Source: Pleionea litopenaei (GTDB lineage Bacteria; Pseudomonadota; Gammaproteobacteria; Enterobacterales; Kangiellaceae). From it: a stretch of DNA of 64,000 bases. The notes beneath the pieces were generated by a model. That model did no database searches, was not told the DNA's origin, and saw nothing but the letters and a program-made list of their open reading frames with translations. The first letter of the stretch is position 1. Every line of letters begins with the position of its first letter. Below are positions 1-9,991 of this stretch, in pieces. The position numbers and the translations under genes were made by a program. The DNA is taken from contig NZ_CP133548.1 in NCBI RefSeq assembly GCF_031198435.1, positions 3,320,001-3,384,000 of the forward strand, given 5' to 3'.

Positions 1-1
1 G

Positions 2-1165
2 GTTACCGCGGGTGTGTTTATGGTGGCTAGAATGTCGCCCTTATTTGAGCTTTCAGAAACAGCGTTGTCGTTTGTTTTAATTATTGGAGCGACGACTGCG
101 ATTTCTATGGGAATACTTGGAATCATTCAAAACGATATCAAACGGGTGGTTGCCTACTCAACGTTATCACAGCTTGGCTATATGGTTGCAGGATTAGGGG
201 CGTCTGCCTATGCCGCGAGTATTTTCCACTTGATGACGCATGCATTTTTTAAAGCCTTGTTGTTTCTTGCTGCAGGATCAGTGATTGTCGGTATGCATCA
301 TATACAAGATATTCGTCAAATGGGTAATCTTAAAAAATATATGCCGATTACTTGGATAACCTCGTTAATTGGAACGCTTGCTCTTGTCGGATTTCCCTTT
401 TTCTCAGGTTTTTACTCGAAAGACGCAATCATTGAAGCCGTTCACGCCTCATCACTGTTAGGACAGGAGTATGCTTACTACTGCTTGTTGATAGGTGTTT
501 TCTTTACTGCGCTGTACAGTTTTCGCATGTACTTCTTAGTATTTCATACGACTGAAAGAATGGACGATAAGACACGGGCACACCTACAAGAGTCTCCAAA
601 GGTGATTTGGGTGCCGTTAGTTATTTTAGCAATTCCATCCGTTATTCTATCTTGGTGGGTTATGGAGCCGATGTTGTTTGGCAGTTTGTTAAGTGATTCG
701 ATAACTGTGAAACCGGAGCACAATTCACTTGCTATGTTATCGAGGGAATTTGTTTCTATTGTTAGCTTTTCATTGCACGGCTTTACGACGCTTCCATTTT
801 TGTTGCTTGTTATCGGCTTTTCACTTGCCGTGCTAATTTATGTGATGAAAATTCCTGTTAATCAGATGATTGCGTCTCGATTAGGGGTGTTCAAAGAGGT
901 GCTTAATAAGCATTATTATTTTGATGATTTTAACCAAAAAGTGATTGTTCGCGGCGCTTTAGGGGTTGCGCAAAGTCTCTGGCATATAGGTGACCGAATG
1001 ATCATTGATGGATTGTTTATTAATGGCTCAGCGAAGCTGATTAACTCAATATCATTAGGCATAAGAAAAGTTCAAAGTGGTTATTTGTATCATTATGCTT
1101 TGCTAATGTTGATAGGCGTATTAGCTGGTTTTATCTGGCTAAGTTGGCCGTCTAACTTTAATTAA
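2..1165 (+). CDS. nuoL: NADH-quinone oxidoreductase subunit L, C-terminal part (5' truncated by window edge)
   Basis: This is the large antiporter-like membrane subunit of respiratory complex I, which couples quinone reduction to proton pumping. The frame is open from base 2, so the gene begins before the window and only about 388 C-terminal residues are present. The segment starts inside the conserved VTAGVF..AR region and continues with the KRVVAYSTLSQLGYM and HLMTHAFFKALLFLAAGS motifs of NuoL. Many hydrophobic helices follow, and the long C-terminal amphipathic/lateral helix region is retained. nuoM follows after 15 bases and then nuoN, the usual end of the nuo operon. Identity is very secure; the true start lies outside the window. 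Confidence 0.97.
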   Translation, partial: VTAGVFMVARMSPLFELSETALSFVLIIGATTAISMGILGIIQNDIKRVVAYSTLSQLGYMVAGLGASAYAASIFHLMTHAFFKALLFLAAGSVIVGMHHIQDIRQMGNLKKYMPITWITSLIGTLALVGFPFFSGFYSKDAIIEAVHASSLLGQEYAYYCLLIGVFFTALYSFRMYFLVFHTTERMDDKTRAHLQESPKVIWVPLVILAIPSVILSWWVMEPMLFGSLLSDSITVKPEHNSLAMLSREFVSIVSFSLHGFTTLPFLLLVIGFSLAVLIYVMKIPVNQMIASRLGVFKEVLNKHYYFDDFNQKVIVRGALGVAQSLWHIGDRMIIDGLFINGSAKLINSISLGIRKVQSGYLYHYALLMLIGVLAGFIWLSWPSNFN

Positions 1166-1180
1166 AACGGAATAACATTT

Positions 1181-2719
1181 ATGACCTACCAAGTTCCTTG
1201 GCTCAGTCTCCTCATTTGGCTCCCGTTGGTGGGTGGGGGAATACTGTTGTTCAGTGTTGGTGAAGCTAAGAAGGAATTAAGTAAGTGGATAGCGCTTTCG
1301 ATTATGCTGGTAACGTTTTTATTAACATTACCGATATATTGGCGTTTTGATTCGTCATTGCATCAATTGCAATTTGTAGAAAAGTCCACTTGGTTTGAGT
1401 CTCTTAATGTTCAATATTTTCTAGGCGTTGATGGATTTTCATTGCCATTAATAATGTTGACATGTTTTATCGGAATTGTCGTCGTCGTCTCATCATGGCG
1501 AAGCATTGAGTATAGAGTCAATATGTATTTGGCTGCATTTTTAATGTTAGTCGGGCTTATGAATGGCGTGTTCGCTTCGGCTGACTCAATATTATTCTAT
1601 GTTTTTTGGGAAGCGATGCTCATTCCCATGTTTTTAGTAATAGGGATTTGGGGAGGTCCTAATCGAGTTTATGCGACTTTAAAGTTCTTTCTTTATACTT
1701 TCGCTGGTTCAGTTTTGATGTTGATTGCTTTGATTTATTTAGGATTACAGGCCCAGTCATTTGTAATTACCGATTTGCATCAGTTGCCACTCTCTTTGGA
1801 AGTTCAATCGTACCTATTCTGGGCCTTTTTGATTGCGTTTGCGGTTAAAGTTCCCATGTGGCCCGTTCATACTTGGTTACCAGATGCTCATGTCGAAGCA
1901 CCCACCGCGGGTTCCGTGATATTGGCTGCGATTATGTTAAAGATGGGAGCTTATGGCTTTGTTCGATTTAGCTTACCGATAACGCCAGATGCAGCAAGTT
2001 ATTGGGCTGAGTTTATGATCGTTTTGGCGCTGATTGCGATTGTCTATATTGGTTTAGTAGCGCTTGCGCAAAAAGATATGAAAAAGCTGGTTGCCTACTC
2101 CTCAATCGCTCATATGGGCTTTGTGACACTCGGCTTTTTTATCGTCTTTTCACTGGTCGATCAAGGTCGTTTAGATAGTGCTAAGTTGGGAATTCAAGGT
2201 GGAATGGTACAGATGATTTCACATGGTTTTATTTCTGGCGCATTGTTCTTATGCATTGGTGTTCTTTATGATCGACTTCATAGTCGTTCGATCAGTGACT
2301 ATGGTGGTGTTGCTAATGTAATGCCGAAGTTTGCTGCTTTATTTATGATTTTTGCGATGGCGAACTCAGGCTTGCCTGCGACGTCAGGTTTTGTCGGAGA
2401 GTTTTTTGTCATTTTAGCCACTTTCCAAGTTAATATTTGGTATGCACTATTAGCTGCAACAACTCTTGTTTTAGGTGCTTCGTATACACTTTGGATGTAT
2501 CGGCGAACAATGTTTGGCGAGCCGGCTAACAAAAATATTTCGACCCTAAATGATTTAAGCACTCGTGAGTTTTTGGTCTTAGCTTGCTTGGCTATTTTAG
2601 TTTTGCTTTTTGGGATCTGGCCTGAGCCGCTAGTATCATTAATGGATGGCTCGGTCGAGCATTTAGTGAATTGCAGCATTAAAAGTAAGTTATCCGCAGA
2701 GGGGATGTGCCTAGAATGA
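1181..2719 (+). CDS. nuoM: NADH-quinone oxidoreductase subunit M
   Basis: This is a proton-pumping membrane subunit of complex I. The 512-residue protein has about 14 hydrophobic segments. Recognisable NuoM motifs include the FWEAMLIPMFLVIGIWGG region with the conserved Glu near residue 144, the PVHTWLPDAHVEAPTAGSV motif near residue 230, and KKLVAYSSIAHMGFV near residue 305. Length fits the family. The start is an ATG 15 bases after nuoL. The stop overlaps the nuoN start as ATGA, which implies translational coupling in the operon. Confidence 0.97.
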   Translation: MTYQVPWLSLLIWLPLVGGGILLFSVGEAKKELSKWIALSIMLVTFLLTLPIYWRFDSSLHQLQFVEKSTWFESLNVQYFLGVDGFSLPLIMLTCFIGIVVVVSSWRSIEYRVNMYLAAFLMLVGLMNGVFASADSILFYVFWEAMLIPMFLVIGIWGGPNRVYATLKFFLYTFAGSVLMLIALIYLGLQAQSFVITDLHQLPLSLEVQSYLFWAFLIAFAVKVPMWPVHTWLPDAHVEAPTAGSVILAAIMLKMGAYGFVRFSLPITPDAASYWAEFMIVLALIAIVYIGLVALAQKDMKKLVAYSSIAHMGFVTLGFFIVFSLVDQGRLDSAKLGIQGGMVQMISHGFISGALFLCIGVLYDRLHSRSISDYGGVANVMPKFAALFMIFAMANSGLPATSGFVGEFFVILATFQVNIWYALLAATTLVLGASYTLWMYRRTMFGEPANKNISTLNDLSTREFLVLACLAILVLLFGIWPEPLVSLMDGSVEHLVNCSIKSKLSAEGMCLE

Positions 2720-4152
2720 GTGATATGACCTTACTCCCAATGCTCCCTGAAATTTTTATTTTATCACTCGGGTGCCTTGTGATATTTACCGATCTCTATT
2801 CAAAAGATCGAGAAAAGCAAGCTTGTTATCTTTTGACTCAAATTGGTTTTGTCGCAATCATTTTGTACATTCTTGGGCATTTGCCTTCCGAGAAGACCAT
2901 TTATTATAGTGGTACCTTTGTTCTTGACCCGCTCAGTCAAATTCTCAAAGTTTCATTATTAGTGATCACCGCAGTAGCACTTCTTTATGGACGTGTATTT
3001 ATGAGAAATCGCCGCTTTCTAAAAGGCGAGTACTATGGATTGGCCATTTTTTCGTTATTAGGAATGATGGTTATGGTGTCGGCGAATCATTTTTTGACTT
3101 TGTATTTAGGGCTTGAATTACTTTCTTTACCTATGTACGCCATGATCGCCATGGAGAGAAACAGTAAACTGGGTGTCGAGGCTGCAGTTAAATATTTTGT
3201 CACCGGAGCTATCGCATCTGGTTTTCTGCTATATGGATTATCATTTTTATACGGAATTACTGGAGAGTTAAGTCTTGACCTAATTCATTCATCGAGTCTG
3301 CATAACAGTGACTCTGTCATATTGAGTCAGTTTGCTTTAATTTTCGTGATCGCAGCAATTGCATTTAAGTTTGGATTAGTTCCCTTTCATATGTGGTTAC
3401 CCGATGTTTATCATGGTGCTCCTCCATCCGTGACGGCGTTTCTTGCCAGTGCCCCAAAAATTGCTGCTTTTGGCTTTACCATTCGGTTGTTGCTTGACGG
3501 CATGGAAATGTCTGCCGCAATTTGGCAGCCATTGTTATTAACCGCTGCGGTTTTATCGATTGGTTTTGGTAATATAGTGGCTATCTCCCAAGCAAATTTT
3601 AAACGCATGTTAGCTTATTCAGGTATCGCTCATATGGGTTACATGACGTTAGGTTTATACAGTGGTGAGTACGGAGGGTACTCAGCCGCTATGTTTTACA
3701 TTTTAGTGTATGCGTTAATGGCAGTAGCAGCGTTTGGACTTATCGTATTCTTGAGTCGTATTGGTTATGAATATGAGACGCTTGATGATCTGAAAGGGCT
3801 GGGTCGCAAAAACCCTTGGTATGCCTTGATGTTCAGCTTTGTAATGATCTCAATGGCAGGGCTTCCTCCTTTTATCGGATTTTGGCCAAAATTAGAAATT
3901 TTTCGAAGTCTAATTGCTGCCCAACATTGGCAGATAGCGATATACGCAGTGGTCTTTTCGTTAATCGGATTGTTCTATTATCTTCGAGTCATTAAAGTAG
4001 TGTATTTCGATGACGCTGAACAAAACTTTAACTTTTTACCAAGTCGGAGTATTCGATTTGCGATTACTTTTAACTGCACAGCACTGCTCGTTCTAGGTTT
4101 GATTCCCGATTCTATCTATCAGTTTTGTTTAAAAGCATTTGGTATTCAATAA
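2716..4152 (+). CDS. nuoN: NADH-quinone oxidoreductase subunit N
   Basis: This is the third antiporter-like subunit of complex I. The protein has 478 residues when started at the ATG at 2716, which overlaps the nuoM stop (ATGA) and is preceded by GAGGGG. A GTG at 2707 in the same frame is possible but poorly spaced. NuoN motifs are visible: LYLGLELLSLPMYAM, FHMWLPDVYHGAPPSVTAF and KRMLAYSGIAHMGYM, plus GLPPFIGFWPKL near the end. It is the last nuo gene; an MscS-like gene starts on the next base after its stop. Confidence 0.96.
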   Translation: MSDMTLLPMLPEIFILSLGCLVIFTDLYSKDREKQACYLLTQIGFVAIILYILGHLPSEKTIYYSGTFVLDPLSQILKVSLLVITAVALLYGRVFMRNRRFLKGEYYGLAIFSLLGMMVMVSANHFLTLYLGLELLSLPMYAMIAMERNSKLGVEAAVKYFVTGAIASGFLLYGLSFLYGITGELSLDLIHSSSLHNSDSVILSQFALIFVIAAIAFKFGLVPFHMWLPDVYHGAPPSVTAFLASAPKIAAFGFTIRLLLDGMEMSAAIWQPLLLTAAVLSIGFGNIVAISQANFKRMLAYSGIAHMGYMTLGLYSGEYGGYSAAMFYILVYALMAVAAFGLIVFLSRIGYEYETLDDLKGLGRKNPWYALMFSFVMISMAGLPPFIGFWPKLEIFRSLIAAQHWQIAIYAVVFSLIGLFYYLRVIKVVYFDDAEQNFNFLPSRSIRFAITFNCTALLVLGLIPDSIYQFCLKAFGIQ

Positions 4153-5220
4153 ATGAAAAATATTAAACCTTATTTAGAAATGATCGCAGAGTGGCTGCCG
4201 AATCCATGGGCGCAAGCATCACTATGGATCGTTGCTGGAATAGTGTTGTCAATGTTTTCAACGGTGTTTTTTAAACGGCTTCATTTTTGGGGAAGTAGCA
4301 AAACTCAAAATTCGTTTGATGATCTTATTTTTGAAAGTCTAAAATCGCCCGTTCGTTGGAGTATAATTTTTGCGTCATTATATTTCGCTTTTCAAGCTTT
4401 AAAGTTAGAAACGCTTTGGTTGAACCTTTTAGTTTCAATCATGATTACGTTTTCAGTGCTTCTTTGGGGCATCTTTTTATATAAGATATTTCATTACGCT
4501 TTAAAAGTATCGGCACAGTCGAATAAAGTAAATAGTTTTGTGCAAAATAGAACCTTGCCGCTTTTTGAAAATCTACTGCTTATCGTTTCGATAGCTACCG
4601 GCATTTACTTTATATTAGTAGTTTGGGACATTAATGTTGGTCCTCTCATTGCCTCTGCAGGTATTTTAGGTTTGGCCATGTCGCTAGCGGCTAAAGATAC
4701 AATGGCGAACTTATTTGCCGGTGTGTTTATTATGGCTGATGCTCCCTATCAAATTGGAGATTATGTTGTTCTCGATAGTGGAGAGCGTGGAAAAGTGACT
4801 CATATTGGTATACGTAGCACAAGGATATTAACTCGTGATGATGTAGAAGTTACTATTCCAAACGCGATAATGGGCAATAGTAAAATTATCAATGAGTCTT
4901 CAGGGCCTCATGAAAAATATCGAATTCGCATCAAAATTGGTTTCGCTTACGGAAGCGATGTATCGAAAATTCGAGAAGTTTTAACACTGGTCGCTCAAAA
5001 GAATATATCGATTTGTCGAGATCCAGAACCTAGAGTGAGGTTTCGAACATTTGGCGATTCTGCTTTAACTTTTGAGTTGTTGTGTTGGGTACCTCACCCA
5101 GAGCTAAGAGGAAGAATATCTGATGAACTCAATGAACAAGTTTACAATGCTGTCAATGAAGCAGGTTTAGTTATTCCATTTCCGCAAACCGATGTTCATC
5201 TTTATACGCATAATAATTAG
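4153..5220 (+). CDS. MscS-family mechanosensitive ion channel
   Basis: This is probably an inner-membrane tension-gated channel that releases osmolytes on hypo-osmotic shock. The 355-residue protein has about four to five N-terminal transmembrane helices. It then has the pore-lining helix with small residues (ASAGILGLAMSLAAKDT, near residues 171-187) and the MscS beta domain (QIGDYVV...GKVTHIGIRSTRILTRDD). It ends in a mixed C-terminal domain. Size and layout are closer to the YbdG/YnaI-like members than to the short MscS type. The ATG abuts the nuoN TAA with no gap, so it is probably co-transcribed with nuo, although it has no known role in complex I. Its stop overlaps the stop of the convergent gene by a few bases. 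Confidence 0.9.
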   Translation: MKNIKPYLEMIAEWLPNPWAQASLWIVAGIVLSMFSTVFFKRLHFWGSSKTQNSFDDLIFESLKSPVRWSIIFASLYFAFQALKLETLWLNLLVSIMITFSVLLWGIFLYKIFHYALKVSAQSNKVNSFVQNRTLPLFENLLLIVSIATGIYFILVVWDINVGPLIASAGILGLAMSLAAKDTMANLFAGVFIMADAPYQIGDYVVLDSGERGKVTHIGIRSTRILTRDDVEVTIPNAIMGNSKIINESSGPHEKYRIRIKIGFAYGSDVSKIREVLTLVAQKNISICRDPEPRVRFRTFGDSALTFELLCWVPHPELRGRISDELNEQVYNAVNEAGLVIPFPQTDVHLYTHNN

Positions 5221-8200
5221 TCCTTATTGACTAATGAAAGCAAATGATCTTGAGTGAGTGGCTTGCTGAGTAAATACCCTTGATAGTAATGGCAAGATTG
5301 GGCTTTTAAAAAGTTTAATTGTTCAGGACTTTCAATGCCCTCTGCGAGTATTTCTAACTGCAAAGTATTTGCAAGTTGAATCATTGAACTCACGATGGTT
5401 TCACTATGCTCGTCGTTACCAATTCCCCATACAAACGAACGATCAATTACCAGCCTGTCTACATTAAAAAGTTTTAGGTGACTTAAAGACGAGTAACCTG
5501 TTCCGAAATCATCGACTGCAATTTTTACACCTAGAGATTTTAATGACTTGATTACTTCACGAGTATTCTCAGGGTCCATCATCAGAGTGTTTTCGTTAAT
5601 TTCAAGCTCAATTTTAGAGTAAGAAACATCACACTTTACGATCTGCTTTTTGATCATTTTAACCAGATCATAATTAATAAAATGGTTTTGAGATAGGTTA
5701 AATGAAAACTCAAAATTATTATCTAAAGATTCAAATTCGTTTAGCAAATTACAGACATATTCAATCAACCATTCAGTCAAAGGTAGAATTAAATTGAGTT
5801 TTTCAGCGACCGGGATAAAAATATCGGGACTTATATGTTTGCCTGAGCTGGTTCGCCAACGTAATAAAACCTCGAATCCACTAATTTCATTATCAATATT
5901 AAATCTGGGTTGAAATACAGGGTAGAACTCATTGTTTGCTAGAGCTTTATGAAGGTTTTGCTCCATCGAAAGCTGTTCTTTAGCAAGATCATTTAGTGAT
6001 TGCGTGAAATATTGAAAATTACTTTTACCCACTTTTTTAGCATGATGCATGGCCATATCTGCATGCTTTATCAAGACATCATTTTCTCGACCGTCTTCTG
6101 GATATAAGCTGATGCCGATACTTAATGATATACTGATCGAGTCAGAGCCAACCTTGAAAGGCTGCTTCATGATTTCTACCAGTCTTTGACTGATGTTATT
6201 TAGTCGATCGATTTGCTCTGTATCTTCAAATATGATTGCAAATTCGTCCCCACCAATACGAGCAATGGTATCGTCTGGATTAATACAATGAGCAATTCTT
6301 GTGGCGACTTCAATCAGTAATTCATCCCCTGATTTATGGCCGAGAGAGTCATTGATCGTTTTAAAGTGATCTAGATTTAAAATAAGTACGGCTATTTGTG
6401 ATTTTAGGTGATTGGCTCGGTCAATAGCATGTTCCAGTCGGTCTAGTAGTAATGTTCTATTAGGTAAATTGGTTAAAGGGTCATAGTGTACTAATTGATT
6501 AAGTTTATTTTGTAATTTCGCTATTTGACTGAGATCTGAGATAGACAATACAAAATAATTTTTGTCGTTAATAAGTGTATATGAGCTATGAATGAGTACT
6601 GGAATATCAATACCCGTTTTGCAACGAATCCAAGACTCCTCTGTGACATTCTGGAGCTCAAGCGTTTTATCCTTTAACTGAGTGTAATAGTCAACTGGGA
6701 GTTGATTTGAGTAGAGTATATCGATACTGCAATCAATCAGTTCATCGGCGTCAAACAATGTCGTCTTTAATGTAGACGTATTAATCTGTTCAATAATAAG
6801 TTTTTCGCTAAGCACAATAATAAGATCAAATGTCTGATCAAATACTGATTTAAACAGCGCTTGTTGTCCCTTGCAGCTTATCTCTTCTGTAATATTTCTA
6901 TAGGATCCAATGGCTTTCGTAACTTGGCCGTCTGCTGTTTCGACAGCCTTTCCGAAAAGCTCATACCATTTGGGCTGCTTGGTATTACTTTTAAAAGATA
7001 TTTCGCAGGCAAGCTCATTGCTTTGCAAGTTTATAAAAGAATTCCACTGAGTGATAAAGTGACTTCTATCGAAATGATTTAATTGATTGATCCATTCATT
7101 GACGTCCATGGTTTTTATAGTGGAGTAATCCTTATGATTAATCACTTGAATGGTGTTGTCCGCTAGTTGATAGAGCCAAAAATTTTGTTTTTGATGTTCT
7201 GCAAACACATCGAGTAGCTTAACATTGTTGGTTGCAAAGCTATTCAATAGTTGTCTCTTACGACTTTGTTGAGCAAAGAAATGCAATAGCATCATAGTGA
7301 AAAGGATGAGGAGTACAATATAAAGGCCTAAAGCCGTATTACTCCTCCAAATAGGCGGTAGCCAATTTAAAGGTACTTTCAAGCTAGACAATTGATCGCC
7401 AGACGAACTACTTACTGAAAGAAAATACTGACCAGGAGGCAAGCCAGCAAGAATAACAGAGTTGTCACTGCCTGATTTTAATTCAAAGTCTTTTTTGCCA
7501 GTAATGTAAAAGCTGAATAACGATGGATTTTGTTTAAAGAAATTAAAGTCGGTAACATAAACTTTAATGCCAGAGTCATCGGGCGCGATTTGCAGTTGAG
7601 AAAAATCGTTGTAAGTTGAAATATTGCGATGGTTTGTATTCAGCTGAGTAATCTGACTAATAATGACTTTTCTTCGTTTAGGTAGTTGGTTGATAATTTC
7701 TTGGGTATTCAATAAGTACAGGCCATTAATACTACCAAAGGCTAATTTGTTGTTGTTTAATTTGCGGTGAGCAAATTGGTTGAACTCGTGTTCATAAACC
7801 CCGTCGAAAGCTGCTAAGCGAGTAAAGGTAACTGAGTCAGGATTGAATAAAATGATACCGTCATGAGTGGAGATCCAAAATACATTATTTTCGTAGTAGA
7901 GGCTGTACAGGGTCATATCTTGTAAGCCATGTTGTGAGCCATAATGCTTTTCAGAGACAACTTGACCATTTTGATTGAGATTTAACTGAAAAAGACCAGC
8001 ACCTGCGTAGGCTACCCACAGTTCATTTTTATTCATTCGATACACAGCTGAGGCCGCGACATAAGGGTCGCCTATTTTGAACTTTTGCTCAAACACCTGA
8101 GTTAGGCGCTGGGTATCAATATCCAGCCGATATAAGGTTGAACCGCTAGCAACCCAGGTATCACCTAAGGGATCTTTTTCGATAAAGGCGATGCGTTGTT

Positions 8201-9707
8201 GAAACTCTTTATCGTCCGATGCTTTAAACGTATCAGCAATAAAGGCCTTTTTAGAAATTGAATAGACTTTTAATCCATTACTGTAACCTATGGCTAGAAG
8301 GTCCGGTGAAAGTCGTCGAACAATGGTTAGCTCTAGACCAAAGGTTTTAAATAAATTGGGGTGTTCTTTTTCTAAACTAGATACTTGGCCGGTAACTGGG
8401 TCAAACTCGCGAATATCATAGAAGGTCGACAACCAGAACCGGTCATTGACTTCAATAATGTCAAAGACCGCTCGCTCTGAATAATGCCAACTGTCAGGAG
8501 TTACTTGATACTCTTTCGCTACGGTCAGATCATTGTTCAATAAAAACAATCCATTTTCTGTGCCTATCCAATATTGGTCGTTGCTGACTTTTATGGACCA
8601 AATATTTGATGATTGACCAAACCTTGCCGGCAGTGTCGAAGTGACCAAGGCTGATGTGACTGAGCGAGTTATTGGAGACCACTGGTAGATGCCTCTGCCA
8701 GAAGTACCAAGCCAAAGGTAGCCGTCACTATCGACCAATACCTCTTCGTAGGAATTATTGTTGTGCGTAAGATGTTGTTGCTGTGGTGTGATAAAAGGGG
8801 AGAGTTGCTCAGTACTCTTGTCGATTTCATAGATGCCATCAATGGTCGCAACCCAAATGGATTTGGGAGAATCGTTTAGCCGGTTGATTTCTATGTTGAG
8901 AGCTAACTCAGATTTAATATTATCTTGCTGGGTTAGTTCGTCACGGCTCAATTTGAACAATCCCTTGTCAGTCGCGATCCAAACAAAATGTTCCGTGGCC
9001 GCGATGTTACGAATTCGACTTTCGTTCAGTTTACGGTCGCTGTCAGTCGTATAGATTATCCGCCTTAGAAATCGGTTGCTTAAATCGGTGATGTATAAGC
9101 CCTTCGACGTTCCAATAAGCAGCTGGTCGTCAAGTAACTCCATACTCAAAATGCCGTCTTCGGAAAAGTCAAGCTCGGTGAAGCCTTGAGTCACTTTATT
9201 GGCGATAGAGCGACCAGGTTCAATCTTAAACAAACCATCCCAGCGCGCGAACCAAATAGATCCATCTTTGGTTTCTTTCATTTGCAATACTGGATTGCTG
9301 CTGGACTCGCTAAATTGATCACCCTCGAAAGCTACCGCTCTCGTTTTTAGGGTGGCAGTATTAATTTCGTAGGCTGATTTTTCATTGGCCACCCACAGGC
9401 GGTGTTTCGAGTCGAGCAATAGGTCGTAGACTTCGCTGCCTAAAATGATTTGGTTGTTGCCCCCAACATCGAGAAATTGATATCCGTCGTAGCGCTGTAA
9501 GCCGTTGCTACTACCAATCCAGATAAACCCCCGTTCATCTTGGGCAAGCGCACTGATCCACCGAGAGTTGAGACCATGTTCAATGGACAGCCGCTTGAAG
9601 TAAAGAGCGTTCGAATCATCTAAATTGGCTAATGCCGTAGACGCAGAAGCCCCGCAGATGCTTAGGAAAAAAGGGAAAAGAAGTAGTTTGAGTATTTTTT
9701 TCGTCAT
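5217..9707 (-). CDS. Periplasmic propeller sensor with PAS, GGDEF and EAL domains
   Basis: This is a likely membrane-bound cyclic-di-GMP enzyme driven by a periplasmic sensor. The order is: signal peptide (residues 1-26); about a dozen two-component-regulator-propeller repeats (motifs such as GFIWIGSSNGLQRYDG and GYLWLGTSGRGIYQW), probably forming two beta-propellers up to about residue 690; a Y_Y_Y-like immunoglobulin domain (about 700-780); a transmembrane helix (791-813); PAS-like regions (about 840-1060); GGDEF (about 1075-1230, intact motif at 1152-1156, no RxxD inhibitory site); and EAL (about 1250-1490). The EAL motif reads EVL at 1279, DDFGTGYSSL is intact, but the usual catalytic Lys of the KID motif is Val (V1420). 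Diguanylate cyclase activity is therefore likely and phosphodiesterase activity doubtful. The ligand is unknown. The gene is monocistronic and divergent from the tRNA promoter. Confidence 0.9.
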   Translation of the reverse strand: MTKKILKLLLFPFFLSICGASASTALANLDDSNALYFKRLSIEHGLNSRWISALAQDERGFIWIGSSNGLQRYDGYQFLDVGGNNQIILGSEVYDLLLDSKHRLWVANEKSAYEINTATLKTRAVAFEGDQFSESSSNPVLQMKETKDGSIWFARWDGLFKIEPGRSIANKVTQGFTELDFSEDGILSMELLDDQLLIGTSKGLYITDLSNRFLRRIIYTTDSDRKLNESRIRNIAATEHFVWIATDKGLFKLSRDELTQQDNIKSELALNIEINRLNDSPKSIWVATIDGIYEIDKSTEQLSPFITPQQQHLTHNNNSYEEVLVDSDGYLWLGTSGRGIYQWSPITRSVTSALVTSTLPARFGQSSNIWSIKVSNDQYWIGTENGLFLLNNDLTVAKEYQVTPDSWHYSERAVFDIIEVNDRFWLSTFYDIREFDPVTGQVSSLEKEHPNLFKTFGLELTIVRRLSPDLLAIGYSNGLKVYSISKKAFIADTFKASDDKEFQQRIAFIEKDPLGDTWVASGSTLYRLDIDTQRLTQVFEQKFKIGDPYVAASAVYRMNKNELWVAYAGAGLFQLNLNQNGQVVSEKHYGSQHGLQDMTLYSLYYENNVFWISTHDGIILFNPDSVTFTRLAAFDGVYEHEFNQFAHRKLNNNKLAFGSINGLYLLNTQEIINQLPKRRKVIISQITQLNTNHRNISTYNDFSQLQIAPDDSGIKVYVTDFNFFKQNPSLFSFYITGKKDFELKSGSDNSVILAGLPPGQYFLSVSSSSGDQLSSLKVPLNWLPPIWRSNTALGLYIVLLILFTMMLLHFFAQQSRKRQLLNSFATNNVKLLDVFAEHQKQNFWLYQLADNTIQVINHKDYSTIKTMDVNEWINQLNHFDRSHFITQWNSFINLQSNELACEISFKSNTKQPKWYELFGKAVETADGQVTKAIGSYRNITEEISCKGQQALFKSVFDQTFDLIIVLSEKLIIEQINTSTLKTTLFDADELIDCSIDILYSNQLPVDYYTQLKDKTLELQNVTEESWIRCKTGIDIPVLIHSSYTLINDKNYFVLSISDLSQIAKLQNKLNQLVHYDPLTNLPNRTLLLDRLEHAIDRANHLKSQIAVLILNLDHFKTINDSLGHKSGDELLIEVATRIAHCINPDDTIARIGGDEFAIIFEDTEQIDRLNNISQRLVEIMKQPFKVGSDSISISLSIGISLYPEDGRENDVLIKHADMAMHHAKKVGKSNFQYFTQSLNDLAKEQLSMEQNLHKALANNEFYPVFQPRFNIDNEISGFEVLLRWRTSSGKHISPDIFIPVAEKLNLILPLTEWLIEYVCNLLNEFESLDNNFEFSFNLSQNHFINYDLVKMIKKQIVKCDVSYSKIELEINENTLMMDPENTREVIKSLKSLGVKIAVDDFGTGYSSLSHLKLFNVDRLVIDRSFVWGIGNDEHSETIVSSMIQLANTLQLEILAEGIESPEQLNFLKAQSCHYYQGYLLSKPLTQDHLLSLVNKD

Positions 9708-9785
9708 AATTAGGTCTCAGCTTAGCGAGTTTACACTAAAACGCAATCTAAAGGCGTCGAACTGGCTAGTAATTCGTCCTTGGGC

Positions 9786-9814
9786 TTGTGATTCTTGCGA
9801 GTATTCGTTAAAAT
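9786..9814 (+). promoter_or_regulatory. Sigma70 promoter for initiator tRNA
   Basis: A -35 TTGTGA (9786-9791) and a -10 TAAAAT (9809-9814) are separated by 17 bases. A C-rich discriminator follows, and the tRNA begins 13 bases after the -10. This is a good match to a housekeeping promoter and probably also serves the downstream rimP-nusA-infB operon. Confidence 0.65.
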
Positions 9815-9827
9815 TTCGCCACTTTGA

Positions 9828-9904
<77 letters not shown>

Positions 9905-9915
9905 ATAGGTTTTTT

Positions 9916-9950
9916 CTGAGAAAGCCCCGTTTTATGGGGCTTTTTCTTAG
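9916..9950 (+). terminator. Intrinsic terminator after tRNA-fMet
   Basis: The stem AAAGCCCC/GGGGCTTT is extended by weaker pairs on both sides, with loop GTTTTAT and a following T-rich tract. It lies 12 bases after the tRNA CCA end. It separates the tRNA from rimP and could be a read-through point. Confidence 0.8.
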
Positions 9951-9976
9951 GCAAATCATAATGTTATAGATTTGCC
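9950..9976 (+). other. Inverted repeat (second hairpin in metY-rimP leader)
   Basis: Perfect 8-base arms, GGCAAATC (9950-9957) and GATTTGCC (9969-9976), are separated by 11 AT-rich bases. There is no T tract, so it is not itself a terminator. It lies between two terminator-like hairpins and could take part in alternative folding. Confidence 0.5.
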
Positions 9977-9991
9977 GCCCACAGTTAAGTT

